5,931 bases of DNA from Burkholderiales bacterium (GCA_019234745.1 JAFAKZ010000281.1:1-5931); one strand, 5' to 3'; positions 1 through 5,686 are shown, counted from the first letter of the stretch. A program made the numbers and translations. The notes: generated from the sequence alone by a model not told the origin.

Positions 1-1758
1 GGAGCCCAGGTAGGTACCGGTGATCTGGCCCGCACCATTGAATTTGACGACTTCGCCGGCCAGCAGCGTAATGCTCTGCGCCGCTTGCGTGGATGAGGCA
101 CTCAACTGAACCGTAAGGTTACCGTTCAGTGCGGCGAGCGCGCCGGAACCGTCCGCGAAACGCACCATATCGGCCGTCGCCGCGGCGGTAGCCGAGATGC
201 TGGCACCGCGCTGATTCTGGCTCTGCCCCCACAGCATGCTGCCGATGCTGCCGCCCGACTGCACGCCCAGTTGCACTTCACCGGCGAGCAGGGTCAGGCC
301 CGTCGTCCTGCCTTGGGAGGTCGACGTGCCAGTCGCCAGCACGGTGGGGATGCTCGTACTGCCCACGCCGGCACTACCCGTCGCCTGGATAAGCCGGCTG
401 CCGTACTGCAGCGGAACGGTCACGCCGACCGGCAGCGAGAGCAACATATTGCCGGGTGCCGAGGTTGAGAGGTCGACCGTCTGGGCGCCGGGGTCGGCCT
501 GCACAACCAGCACGCCGTTGTCGGCAATGCCGATGTTGTCGCTGCCGATGGCAAGCTGGTTGGGCACTACGCCGGAGGGTGCGGCGACAGGCGTCAGGCC
601 AGGGTTGTAGGCGACTGCCGTGGTATAGGCCAGTGTGCCGGCAGCGTCGAAGATGTTCGAGGCTGCAGTAACCGGCCCCTGCACGCGGCGGACCACGTTA
701 TTGAGCATATCTGCGATATAGATATCGCCAGCAGCATCGGACGCAATGCCAAAGGGGTTGTTGAATTCGGCGCTGGTCGCCGGTCCGTTGTCTCCCGAGT
801 ACCCCGCCGCACCGGTCCCGGCAAAGGTACTGATGATCCCACTGGTGTTGACTTCGCGGACGACGTTGCCGGTCACGATATACATATTCCCAGCTCCGTC
901 GAAGGTGACGCTGTAGGTCGTCGCCAGGCTTGCCGCACTAGCCTGCGACCCATCGCCGCCGGCGCCACCGCCTGCCGCCGTCGTAATCACGCCGCTCGTA
1001 TCGATCTTGCGTACAACGCTGTATTCCGCATCCGCGATATACAGGTTGCCAGACGCATCGAACGCCAAGCCGTAGGGCTGGCCGATTTTTGCGCTGGACG
1101 CCTGGCCACCGTCGCCGGCATTCCCATCGACGCCCGTGCCGGCGACCGTCGTGATGACGCCGCTCGTGTCGATCTTTCGGATGACATGATAGGTCTCGTC
1201 CGACAGGAAGAGATTGCCTGACGAATCGAAAGCCATCCCATAGACGTTTCCGATCTTCGCGTTCGTGGCAGCGCCGCCGTCGCCGCTATACCCATGTTGC
1301 CCGTTGCCGGCGATCGTCGTGATGATGCCGTTCGTATCGACCTTGCGAATCCTGTTGTTGGTAAAGTCCGCAATCACGACGTTGCCGTTCGCGTCCACAG
1401 CCAAGGCCAGGACTAAAAGGCCGAGGCTCGCACTGGTGGCGGCGCCGCCGTCGCCCGAATAGCCCGTCGAACCGTTGCCGGCAAACGTCGTGATGGTGCC
1501 GGACGAGCTTACCTTCCGGATGCCGGCAGTGAACGAATCCGCAATGTAGACGTTGCCGTGACCATCTACCGCAACTGCCGCGGGTACGTTCAATTGGGCC
1601 GACGTCGCCGGGCCGCCGTCGCCACTGGTCCCCGACACGCCGTTTCCCGCGAAGGTCGTGATCGTACCCGGCGTAAGCGCCAGAGCCGATGTGGAAAGCA
1701 GAAGCCCCATCGCTGCTTGCAGCACCTGGCTGCGCGCCCAACCCATCCTCTTGATCAT
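1..1758 (-). CDS. Exported NHL-repeat beta-propeller protein, C-terminus beyond window
   Basis: The frame is open from ATG at 1758 to the window edge (586 codons, no stop), so the 3' end is missing. Residues 1-27 form a Sec signal peptide: basic start (IKRMGWAR), hydrophobic core MGLLLSTSALA, AxA-type cleavage before LTPG. Six repeats follow, beginning near residues 31, 87, 144, 200, 256 and 307 and ending near 360. Each has the pattern G-x-I-T-T-x-A-G-N-G, then G-D-G-G-x-A-x-S-A, then G-N-x-Y-I-A-D and I-R-K-V, which is the NHL type. Six units would make one complete six-bladed propeller, usually a binding scaffold and sometimes a lyase; no catalytic residues can be assigned. Residues 361-586 are a Gly/Ser/Thr/Val-rich, probably beta, region with LTLLAGEV (488-495) echoed by ITLLAGEV (563-570). 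GGAG at 1765-1768, six bases upstream, supports the start. The protein is probably periplasmic or surface-exposed; its ligand is unknown. Confidence 0.88.
   Translation of the reverse strand, partial: MIKRMGWARSQVLQAAMGLLLSTSALALTPGTITTFAGNGVSGTSGDGGPATSAQLNVPAAVAVDGHGNVYIADSFTAGIRKVSSSGTITTFAGNGSTGYSGDGGAATSASLGLLVLALAVDANGNVVIADFTNNRIRKVDTNGIITTIAGNGQHGYSGDGGAATNAKIGNVYGMAFDSSGNLFLSDETYHVIRKIDTSGVITTVAGTGVDGNAGDGGQASSAKIGQPYGLAFDASGNLYIADAEYSVVRKIDTSGVITTAAGGGAGGDGSQASAASLATTYSVTFDGAGNMYIVTGNVVREVNTSGIISTFAGTGAAGYSGDNGPATSAEFNNPFGIASDAAGDIYIADMLNNVVRRVQGPVTAASNIFDAAGTLAYTTAVAYNPGLTPVAAPSGVVPNQLAIGSDNIGIADNGVLVVQADPGAQTVDLSTSAPGNMLLSLPVGVTVPLQYGSRLIQATGSAGVGSTSIPTVLATGTSTSQGRTTGLTLLAGEVQLGVQSGGSIGSMLWGQSQNQRGASISATAAATADMVRFADGSGALAALNGNLTVQLSASSTQAAQSITLLAGEVVKFNGAGQITGTYLGS
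679..1668 (-). repeat. Six tandem NHL repeat units inside the exported protein
   Basis: The coding repeats span 1501-1668, 1330-1500, 1162-1329, 994-1161, 841-993 and 679-840 (first to last in the protein). Units 1-4 are 56-57 codons long, unit 5 is 51, and unit 6 is about 54. Unit 5 is degenerate: it reads GNMYIVTGNVVREV where the others have GNxYIAD plus five residues plus IRKV, and its glycine-rich loop is also shorter. The repeats are diverged at DNA level, so they look like an old protein-level duplication rather than a recent satellite expansion. Confidence 0.85.
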
Positions 1759-1764
1759 GGCAAT

Positions 1765-1768
1765 CTCC
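1765..1768 (-). promoter_or_regulatory. Ribosome binding site of the NHL-repeat gene
   Basis: On the minus strand GGAG lies six bases before ATG at 1758. It fixes the start that leaves a complete signal peptide. The next in-frame ATG (residue 5) would cut away part of the basic N-terminal region. Confidence 0.7.
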
Positions 1769-1827
1769 GTTGTTAGCAGAATTTGCCGCGAGTCTCGGGG
1801 CGAAATGTGGATCGAATATGGAGGGAG

Positions 1828-1845
1828 TTTGTGAAAACGCACAAA
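1828..1845. promoter_or_regulatory. Inverted repeat TTTGTG-N6-CACAAA, possible operator
   Basis: A perfect 6-bp inverted repeat with a 6-bp spacer sits 70 bp upstream of the NHL gene start, next to the terminator hairpin of the preceding unit. Its geometry resembles CRP/FNR-superfamily sites (TGTGA-N6-TCACA), but the half-sites do not match that consensus fully. On the minus strand TTGTGC here and CATATT near 1814-1819 could serve as weak -35 and -10 hexamers with an 18-bp spacer. The site could equally be the downstream part of the terminator. It is a candidate only. Confidence 0.3.
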
Positions 1846-1846
1846 G

Positions 1847-1874
1847 CTGCGGCCGGCACATTGGCCGGCCGCAG
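1847..1874 (-). terminator. GC-rich hairpin terminator of the SPFH two-gene unit
   Basis: A perfect 11-bp stem (CTGCGGCCGGC paired with GCCGGCCGCAG) encloses a 6-base loop. It begins 19 bases past the TAG stop of the 182-residue protein. On the minus strand it is followed by CTTTGTGCGTTTTC, which is T-rich but not a clean U-run, so termination may be moderate. It separates the SPFH unit from the NHL gene, which reads in the same direction. Confidence 0.72.
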
Positions 1875-1893
1875 GACGGTGGGATGAATCGGA

Positions 1894-2442
1894 CTAGGAA
1901 GGAATGCGCAGCAAGCCTTCGCGCTGCTTGAGTACGTCGCGAATCTCGTGGGCGGCCTGCTGCATATCGTCCAGGTGGTTCATCACCCACTGCATGCCAC
2001 CCTCGCGCGTGGATTCGCGCACGGCCGCCGCCAGCTCCACGACGCGCAGGTCGATCTCGCCCAGGCGCTGCAGCGTGCCCGTCTCGTCACGGTGGCGCTC
2101 CCACATGCGGTCGTTCTCCGGCACGGGGGCGCTGGTGATGACGCCCGCAACGGCGCTGAGCTCATCCGCCACGGCCTGGATGCGCTTGGCCTGGCGCGTG
2201 GCTTCCGGGTCGGGAAAGGGTTTATCGCGCGTGGGCGGGGGCAGGTGTTCGCGCCGATAGGCCAGTTCCGCCTCCACCACGTCGCGTCGCGCCTCGGCCA
2301 GCAGTTCGGCCGCCTTGCCGCGCACCAAGAGGTCATCCGTACGCAGTTGGTTCGCCACGCGGTAGAAGTTATACCCCCAACCGTTGAATAGATTGAGGGC
2401 GAACTGCTTCCACTTATTGTCGGAATAGAAGGACGAACTCAC
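1894..2442 (-). CDS. Unrecognised helical protein translationally coupled to SPFH protein
   Basis: I do not recognise this 182-residue protein. It has no signal peptide or membrane segment and should be cytosolic. Residues 9-35 are rich in aromatics (WKQF, LFNGWGYNFYRV) and could form an amphipathic helix. Residues 40-66 and 81-100 are charged, Ala/Leu-rich helices, linked by a Pro-rich turn (LPPPTRDKPFPDPE, 67-80). Residues 111-175 are again strongly helical and acidic/basic, with coiled-coil character (LQRLGEIDLRVVELAAAV; HLDDMQQAAHEIRDVLKQRE). No catalytic motif is visible. The start is GTG at 2440-2442, overlapping the TGA of the SPFH gene as GTGA, so translation is probably by termination-reinitiation; the only upstream purine signal is a weak GGTGG. 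The coupling suggests a partner made in proportion to the SPFH protein, possibly a subunit of the same complex. That role is inferred from context only. Confidence 0.85.
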   Translation of the reverse strand: MSSSFYSDNKWKQFALNLFNGWGYNFYRVANQLRTDDLLVRGKAAELLAEARRDVVEAELAYRREHLPPPTRDKPFPDPEATRQAKRIQAVADELSAVAGVITSAPVPENDRMWERHRDETGTLQRLGEIDLRVVELAAAVRESTREGGMQWVMNHLDDMQQAAHEIRDVLKQREGLLRIPS

Positions 2443-3263
2443 GATTGATGACTACCACCAGGCATGGCCATCTGCACCGGGCCGCCGATATTGAAAGGCA
2501 ATCCAGCCGCCGCGTTCGGCGCCGACATCAGCCCACGCTCGGCCATCTTCAGGGCCAGGTAGTAGCGCACCGCCTGTTCCGGTTCGAGGCCGAACGCCTT
2601 CAGCGAGATCAGCTCGCGCATGCGCTCGTCGCGCGGCAGGATCAGCACCTTCACGTCGTTCAGCGCAATGCCGTATATCTTGAGCGTGGTCGCCAAGTGT
2701 TCCTTGATCAGCTCGACGATGTCGTGCACCTTTTCGTTGATCATCTCGAGCGGCGTCACCTGGATGATCTGGTTGATCGCCTGCTCCACCACGGGGCCGG
2801 CATACTCGGCCACTTCGGCGCTGCTGATCGACAGGCCGTTGAAGGGCATATGGGTGGTCAACTCCAGCGCGTCCTGCTTGCTGTCGACATGGATGTAGTA
2901 GTCGACCTGGTACTGTACCTCGGCCATTTCGCGGCTGGTCGCAATGCCTTGGTTGCGCAGCAGCAGCTTGGCACGGTTCACATAGATGACTTCGAACACC
3001 CAGGGCGAGGAACCACCGAAGAAGCCTTGCACGATGGAGCCGATGATGGGCTTGTCCGGCGTTTCGACGGCGTATTGGCCCGTGTCGTAGGCGGCCAGCA
3101 CGGCGCCGCGCGACTTCAGGATGCAGAAATGGTTGCTCTCCACGGTGAGCAGCGAGCCGCTGACGATGCTTTCGTCCACGATCTTGATCGCCAGCGTCTT
3201 GGTGCCGAGCAGATCGGCGCCGTCGCGACCGATAGACGTAATGACTTGACGGGTAATGGCCAT
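2439..3263 (-). CDS. SPFH/band-7 domain protein, YdjI (COG4260) type
   Basis: This is a 274-residue protein starting at ATG 3263, supported by AGGGGA five bases upstream. An in-frame GTG at 3296 would add eleven residues but lies upstream of that site. The SPFH core covers about residues 35-215. The stretch LLTVESNHFCILKSRGAVL, then DTGQYAVETPDKPIIGSIV, then FFGGSSPWVFEVIYVNRA, matches the order seen in YdjI/'virion core protein'-like SPFH proteins (promoter of a beta-rich fold, then an EVxFVN-like strand). Helices at about 150-195 and 213-247 probably drive oligomerisation. There is no N-terminal membrane anchor, so membrane contact would be peripheral. The tail (248-274) is Gly/Pro/Met-rich and lacks the Cys zinc ribbon found in some relatives. 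Family members form ring or scaffold assemblies linked to envelope stress (YdjI with PspA in Bacillus). No pspA, NfeD or protease gene is next to it here. The function is therefore inferred at family level. Confidence 0.9.
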   Translation of the reverse strand: MAITRQVITSIGRDGADLLGTKTLAIKIVDESIVSGSLLTVESNHFCILKSRGAVLAAYDTGQYAVETPDKPIIGSIVQGFFGGSSPWVFEVIYVNRAKLLLRNQGIATSREMAEVQYQVDYYIHVDSKQDALELTTHMPFNGLSISSAEVAEYAGPVVEQAINQIIQVTPLEMINEKVHDIVELIKEHLATTLKIYGIALNDVKVLILPRDERMRELISLKAFGLEPEQAVRYYLALKMAERGLMSAPNAAAGLPFNIGGPVQMAMPGGSHQS

Positions 3264-3268
3264 GGAAT

Positions 3269-3274
3269 TCCCCT
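3269..3274 (-). promoter_or_regulatory. Ribosome binding site that selects ATG 3263 for the SPFH gene
   Basis: AGGGGA on the minus strand lies five bases before ATG at 3263. It would fall inside the coding region if the longer GTG start at 3296 were used, and the extra residues (SRFVYPQGNS) look like translated leader, so the shorter start is preferred. Confidence 0.75.
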
Positions 3275-3315
3275 GAGGATAAACAAACCGGGACACCGGC
3301 CCCGGCCGCTTTCAC

Positions 3316-3343
3316 GGTATAGACCACGCAAAGAACGGTGCAA
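3316..3343 (-). promoter_or_regulatory. Candidate promoter of the SPFH two-gene unit
   Basis: On the minus strand TTGCAC (3338-3343) and TATACC (3316-3321) are separated by 16 bp and lie 53 bp or more upstream of the SPFH start. Matches to sigma-70 hexamers are partial (3/6 and 4/6). It is the best pair seen in the 259-bp divergent region for this direction. A short GC hairpin (CCGGG 3288-3292 with CCCGG 3301-3305) would lie in the leader. Confidence 0.35.
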
Positions 3344-3379
3344 GGCGAACCGGACAGACAGCACTACCGGGCGAAACCG

Positions 3380-3396
3380 TGTGAAACATCATCACA
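3380..3396. promoter_or_regulatory. Inverted repeat TGTGA-N7-TCACA, CRP/FNR-like geometry
   Basis: Perfect 5-bp arms TGTGA (3380-3384) and TCACA (3392-3396) match the CRP half-sites, but the spacer is 7 bp instead of 6. The site lies between the divergent SPFH and globin promoters, 37 bp upstream of the SPFH -35 candidate and about 127 bp upstream of the globin start. It may be a regulator site or chance. Confidence 0.3.
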
Positions 3397-3406
3397 AAAC
3401 ATACAT

Positions 3407-3449
3407 TTCATACGCATTTTTGTAGTTGCATATTATGCGCATCTTTAAT
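3407..3449 (+). promoter_or_regulatory. AT-rich candidate promoter region of the globin gene
   Basis: The stretch around 3395-3470 is clearly AT-rich compared with the surrounding GC-rich DNA. Two hexamer pairs are possible: TTCATA (3407-3412) with TATTAT (3431-3436) at 18 bp, and TTGTAG (3420-3425) with TTTAAT (3444-3449) at 18 bp. The -10 hexamers each match 5/6 and the -35s are weak. The odd palindrome GCATA-T-TATGC (3428-3438) overlaps the first -10, and GCAAT-CTTA-ATTGC (3459-3472) lies just downstream. No standard FNR box (TTGAT-N4-ATCAA) is present. Confidence 0.35.
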
Positions 3450-3512
3450 AGAATTTGTGCAATCTTAATTGCCAGGCCCTCGCCCGATCGCGTCACTTCG
3501 GCCAGGCGCTAC

Positions 3513-3517
3513 GGGAA
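3513..3517 (+). promoter_or_regulatory. Ribosome binding site that selects ATG 3523 for the globin
   Basis: GGGAA lies five bases before ATG at 3523. An in-frame TTG at 3469 would add 18 Pro/Arg-rich residues that group 3 globins do not have, and no purine-rich site of similar quality precedes it. Confidence 0.6.
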
Positions 3518-3522
3518 ACACC

Positions 3523-3924
3523 ATGCGCAATATCTCGTCGGAAATCGGCCATGCTACGGTGGCGGCCGTCGTCGATCGGTTCTATAACCGGGTCAACCTC
3601 CATCCAACCTTGCAAGGTCCCTTCGCGGTCGTCCACGACTGGCCGCTGCACAAGCAGCACCTTACGCACTTCTGGTGGGTAAGCCTGGGGGGCGAACGCT
3701 ATATGGACTACCAATACCAGGTACCGGGCAAACACGCGGCTGCCGGCTTCACGCCGGAACTGCTGGCGCCGTGGCTGGACCTGTTCCGCACCACCGTGCG
3801 CGAACACGTGGAAGCAGCGTTGGCGGACGAGTGGATTGAGCGCGCGGAGCGCATCGGGCAGTCCTTGCAGCTGCTGCACGCGTACGCCCGGGAACAGCAA
3901 GCCGTCGAACAAGCCAGCGCTTAA
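3523..3924 (+). CDS. Group 3 truncated haemoglobin (TrHb3, P-globin)
   Basis: This is a 133-residue haem protein of the 2-over-2 globin fold, the usual length for the group. By hand comparison with Campylobacter Ctb, key residues are visible: Tyr21 (B10, in RFYNRV), His43 (E7, in HDWPLHKQH), the group 3 FWW motif at 50-52, proximal His71 (F8, in PGKHAAAG) and Trp84 (G8, in PWLDLF). Group 3 globins bind O2 very tightly and are proposed to deal with NO, peroxide or oxygen supply. Ctb of Campylobacter affects respiration and O2 handling. The protein should be cytosolic. It lies 99 bp upstream of ccoN in the same direction, which suggests a role at the oxidase, but the gap contains promoter-like AT-rich DNA, so co-transcription is not certain. 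The C-terminal tail (EQQAVEQASA) is a polar extension. The start was chosen as ATG 3523. Confidence 0.93.
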   Translation: MRNISSEIGHATVAAVVDRFYNRVNLHPTLQGPFAVVHDWPLHKQHLTHFWWVSLGGERYMDYQYQVPGKHAAAGFTPELLAPWLDLFRTTVREHVEAALADEWIERAERIGQSLQLLHAYAREQQAVEQASA

Positions 3925-3943
3925 CGGTTTTTTCGCTGAGCCA

Positions 3944-3959
3944 AACCAAGACGTTGGTT
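3944..3959. promoter_or_regulatory. Inverted repeat AACCAA-N4-TTGGTT between globin and ccoN
   Basis: Perfect 6-bp arms surround GACG, starting 20 bases after the globin stop. A T6 run (3928-3933) precedes rather than follows it, so it is not a proper terminator for the globin. It could be a dimeric regulator's operator upstream of ccoN. No known consensus was recognised. Confidence 0.3.
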
Positions 3960-3973
3960 ATTAGCATATTTCA

Positions 3974-3985
3974 TATATGCATATA
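3974..3985. promoter_or_regulatory. 12-bp palindrome TATATGCATATA in the ccoN promoter region
   Basis: This perfect palindrome lies 38 bp upstream of the ccoN ATG in an AT-rich stretch. TATAGT at 3982-3987 (5/6 match to a -10) overlaps its right edge, with a poor -35 (TTATTA, 3958-3963) 18 bp upstream. A GCATATT motif (3964-3970) just before it also occurs at 3428-3434 upstream of the globin. No FNR/ANR box was found here, although cbb3 operons are commonly controlled by one. Confidence 0.35.
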
Positions 3986-4023
3986 GTCCACACGCCGAAC
4001 CATCTTCAGGGAAGGCAAATCCC

Positions 4024-5676
4024 ATGAATACGCTCGCCATCCTGCTCTCTGCCTTCGTTATCGCCATCGTCGGCCTGATGTTCTTCATCTGGTCGCAACG
4101 GCGCAGCCTGATTACGGGCGGACGCGAAGCGGCCGAATCCATCTTCATTCCCGGTGAGATCGGCACGATCGAGGAGCCCGCTGCCACGGCTGCGAACCAA
4201 ACGGCCATGCAGGCCGCACGTGTACTGGCCGGCAAGCCACCGACCGGCATCGACCCGAAAGAAATCCAGGAACGGATCGAGGCCGATCGCTCCAGCGGCC
4301 CGGTAGCGCTCCTGATGATGGGCGCCGCCGTGTTCTGGCTGCTGGTTGCCTCCACCTTCGGCCTGATCAGCTCCATCAAGCTACACGAGCCGGACTGGCT
4401 GGGCGGCGCCATGTGGCTGTCCTTCGGCGTGACGCGCACCCTGCACCTCAACGCCGTAGCCTACGGCTGGGCGCCCTTGGCCTGCCTGGGCAGTACCATC
4501 TGGATGCTGCCGCGGCTCCTGAAGACCAAGCTGGTCGCGGGCAACTATGCCATCGCCGGCGCCATCATCTGGAATATCGGCCTGGTCGCGGGCCTGGTCG
4601 GCATCGCCAACGGCTACAACACGGGCCTGGAATGGCTGGAAATCCCCGCCCCCATCGCTTCGCTGCTGGTGATAGGCGGCGCGCTCATCGGCATCCCGCT
4701 AGTGGCGACGCTGGTGAACCGCAAGACGGACCATCTGTACGTCTCCGTCTGGTATATGGGCGCCGCACTGTTCTGGTTCCCCGTGCTGCTGCTCACCGCC
4801 AAGCTGCCTATCCACCACGGCATCCAGCAGGCCACCATGAATTGGTGGTTTGGCCACAACGTGCTGGGCCTGTTCTATACGCCGCTGTCGCTCGCCAGCA
4901 TCTACTACCTGCTGCCCAAGATCATCGGACGCCCGGTGGAGAGCTACAACCTTTCGCTGGTCGGCTTTTGGACGCTGGCCTTCTTCTATGGCCAGGTCGG
5001 CGGCCACCATCTGATCGGCAGCCCTGTGCCGAACTGGCTGATCAACCTGTCCATCGTGCAGAGCGTGATGATGATCATCCCAGTGATGTCATTCACCATC
5101 AACCAGCACCTGACGATGTCCGGGCACTTCCGCTTGATGCTGCATTCGCCCACGCTGCGCTTCGTGGTACTGGGCGGCATGATGTACACGCTGAGCTCGC
5201 TGCAGGGCTCGATCGAGGCGCTACGCTCGGTCAACACCGTCACGCACTTCACTCACTTTACGGTGGCGCACGCCCACCTCGGCCTGTATGGCTTCGTCAC
5301 GCTGGTGATGTTCGGCGCCTTCTACTTCATCATGCCGCGCATCCGCGGCTGGGAATGGCCCTATCCACGCTTGATCCAGCTGCACTTCTGGCTGGTGACG
5401 CTGGGCTTCGGCATCTACTTCGTGATGCTTACCTGGGCCGGCATCGCGCAAGGCCTGGCCATGCTGGACGCCTCGCGCCCCTTTATCGACTCAGTGACGG
5501 TGACGCACGCAGGCCTGGTGGGCCGTACCGTCGGCGGCGCCATGATGACGCTGGGACACCTCGTGTTCGCCGGCCACTTCATCGCCATGCTGCTCAAGAG
5601 CGGCCCGAAACGCGATACCGCCGCCTTGCTGTGGACGGGTGTGCTGCCCGCCAGCCAAGACGCCGCGACGAACTGA
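4024..5676 (+). CDS. ccoN: cbb3-type cytochrome c oxidase subunit I (CcoN), N-terminally extended
   Basis: This is the catalytic haem-copper subunit that reduces O2 to water in the inner membrane. It has 550 residues, against about 470 in typical CcoN. The expected ligands are visible: His141 (low-spin haem b, TRTLHLNAV), His278 (CuB, WWFGHN), His328/His329 (CuB, GGHH), and His416 and His418 (haem b3 and haem b, VAHAHLG). Tyr322, six residues before the HH pair, is where the cross-linked Tyr of cbb3 oxidases lies. The Glu four residues after the first CuB His that is typical of NorB is absent (Gly282), so this is an oxidase rather than an NO reductase. Thr286 and Tyr294 correspond to K-channel positions. 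Residues 1-92 are extra: one membrane helix (4-23) and a polar linker, before the core helices. AGGGAAGG at 4008-4015 is the ribosome site. ccoO follows after 10 bases. Confidence 0.95.
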   Translation: MNTLAILLSAFVIAIVGLMFFIWSQRRSLITGGREAAESIFIPGEIGTIEEPAATAANQTAMQAARVLAGKPPTGIDPKEIQERIEADRSSGPVALLMMGAAVFWLLVASTFGLISSIKLHEPDWLGGAMWLSFGVTRTLHLNAVAYGWAPLACLGSTIWMLPRLLKTKLVAGNYAIAGAIIWNIGLVAGLVGIANGYNTGLEWLEIPAPIASLLVIGGALIGIPLVATLVNRKTDHLYVSVWYMGAALFWFPVLLLTAKLPIHHGIQQATMNWWFGHNVLGLFYTPLSLASIYYLLPKIIGRPVESYNLSLVGFWTLAFFYGQVGGHHLIGSPVPNWLINLSIVQSVMMIIPVMSFTINQHLTMSGHFRLMLHSPTLRFVVLGGMMYTLSSLQGSIEALRSVNTVTHFTHFTVAHAHLGLYGFVTLVMFGAFYFIMPRIRGWEWPYPRLIQLHFWLVTLGFGIYFVMLTWAGIAQGLAMLDASRPFIDSVTVTHAGLVGRTVGGAMMTLGHLVFAGHFIAMLLKSGPKRDTAALLWTGVLPASQDAATN

Positions 5677-5686
5677 GGGACGTACC

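Noticed and set aside
1501..1668. CRISPR or satellite DNA from the regular repeats in the left part
   Set aside because: The periodicity is about 168 bp, strictly in codon frame, with diverged DNA and conserved protein pattern, so it is a coding repeat.
1286..1990. Minus-strand open frame of 234 codons crossing the terminator and NHL gene start
   Set aside because: It is in a different frame from the NHL protein, which has a signal peptide and regular repeats, and it crosses a hairpin terminator. Its product is Arg/Gly-rich shadow sequence.
2445..3425. Long plus-strand open frame of 326 codons opposite the SPFH gene
   Set aside because: It is an antisense shadow of the SPFH coding frame: rich in His/Arg/Gln, no recognisable domain, and the opposite strand has a clear SPFH domain with a ribosome site.
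3469..3522. Upstream TTG start for the globin
   Set aside because: It adds 18 residues that group 3 globins lack, has no good ribosome site, and ATG 3523 gives the normal family length.
3915..3938. Terminator after the globin (CAGCG paired with CGCTG around a T6 run)
   Set aside because: The stem is only 5 bp, the loop is 14 bases, and the T-run is inside the loop rather than after the stem.
4024..5676. NorB-type nitric oxide reductase
   Set aside because: The cross-link Tyr position is kept, the NorB Glu after the first CuB His is missing, and a CcoO gene follows directly.
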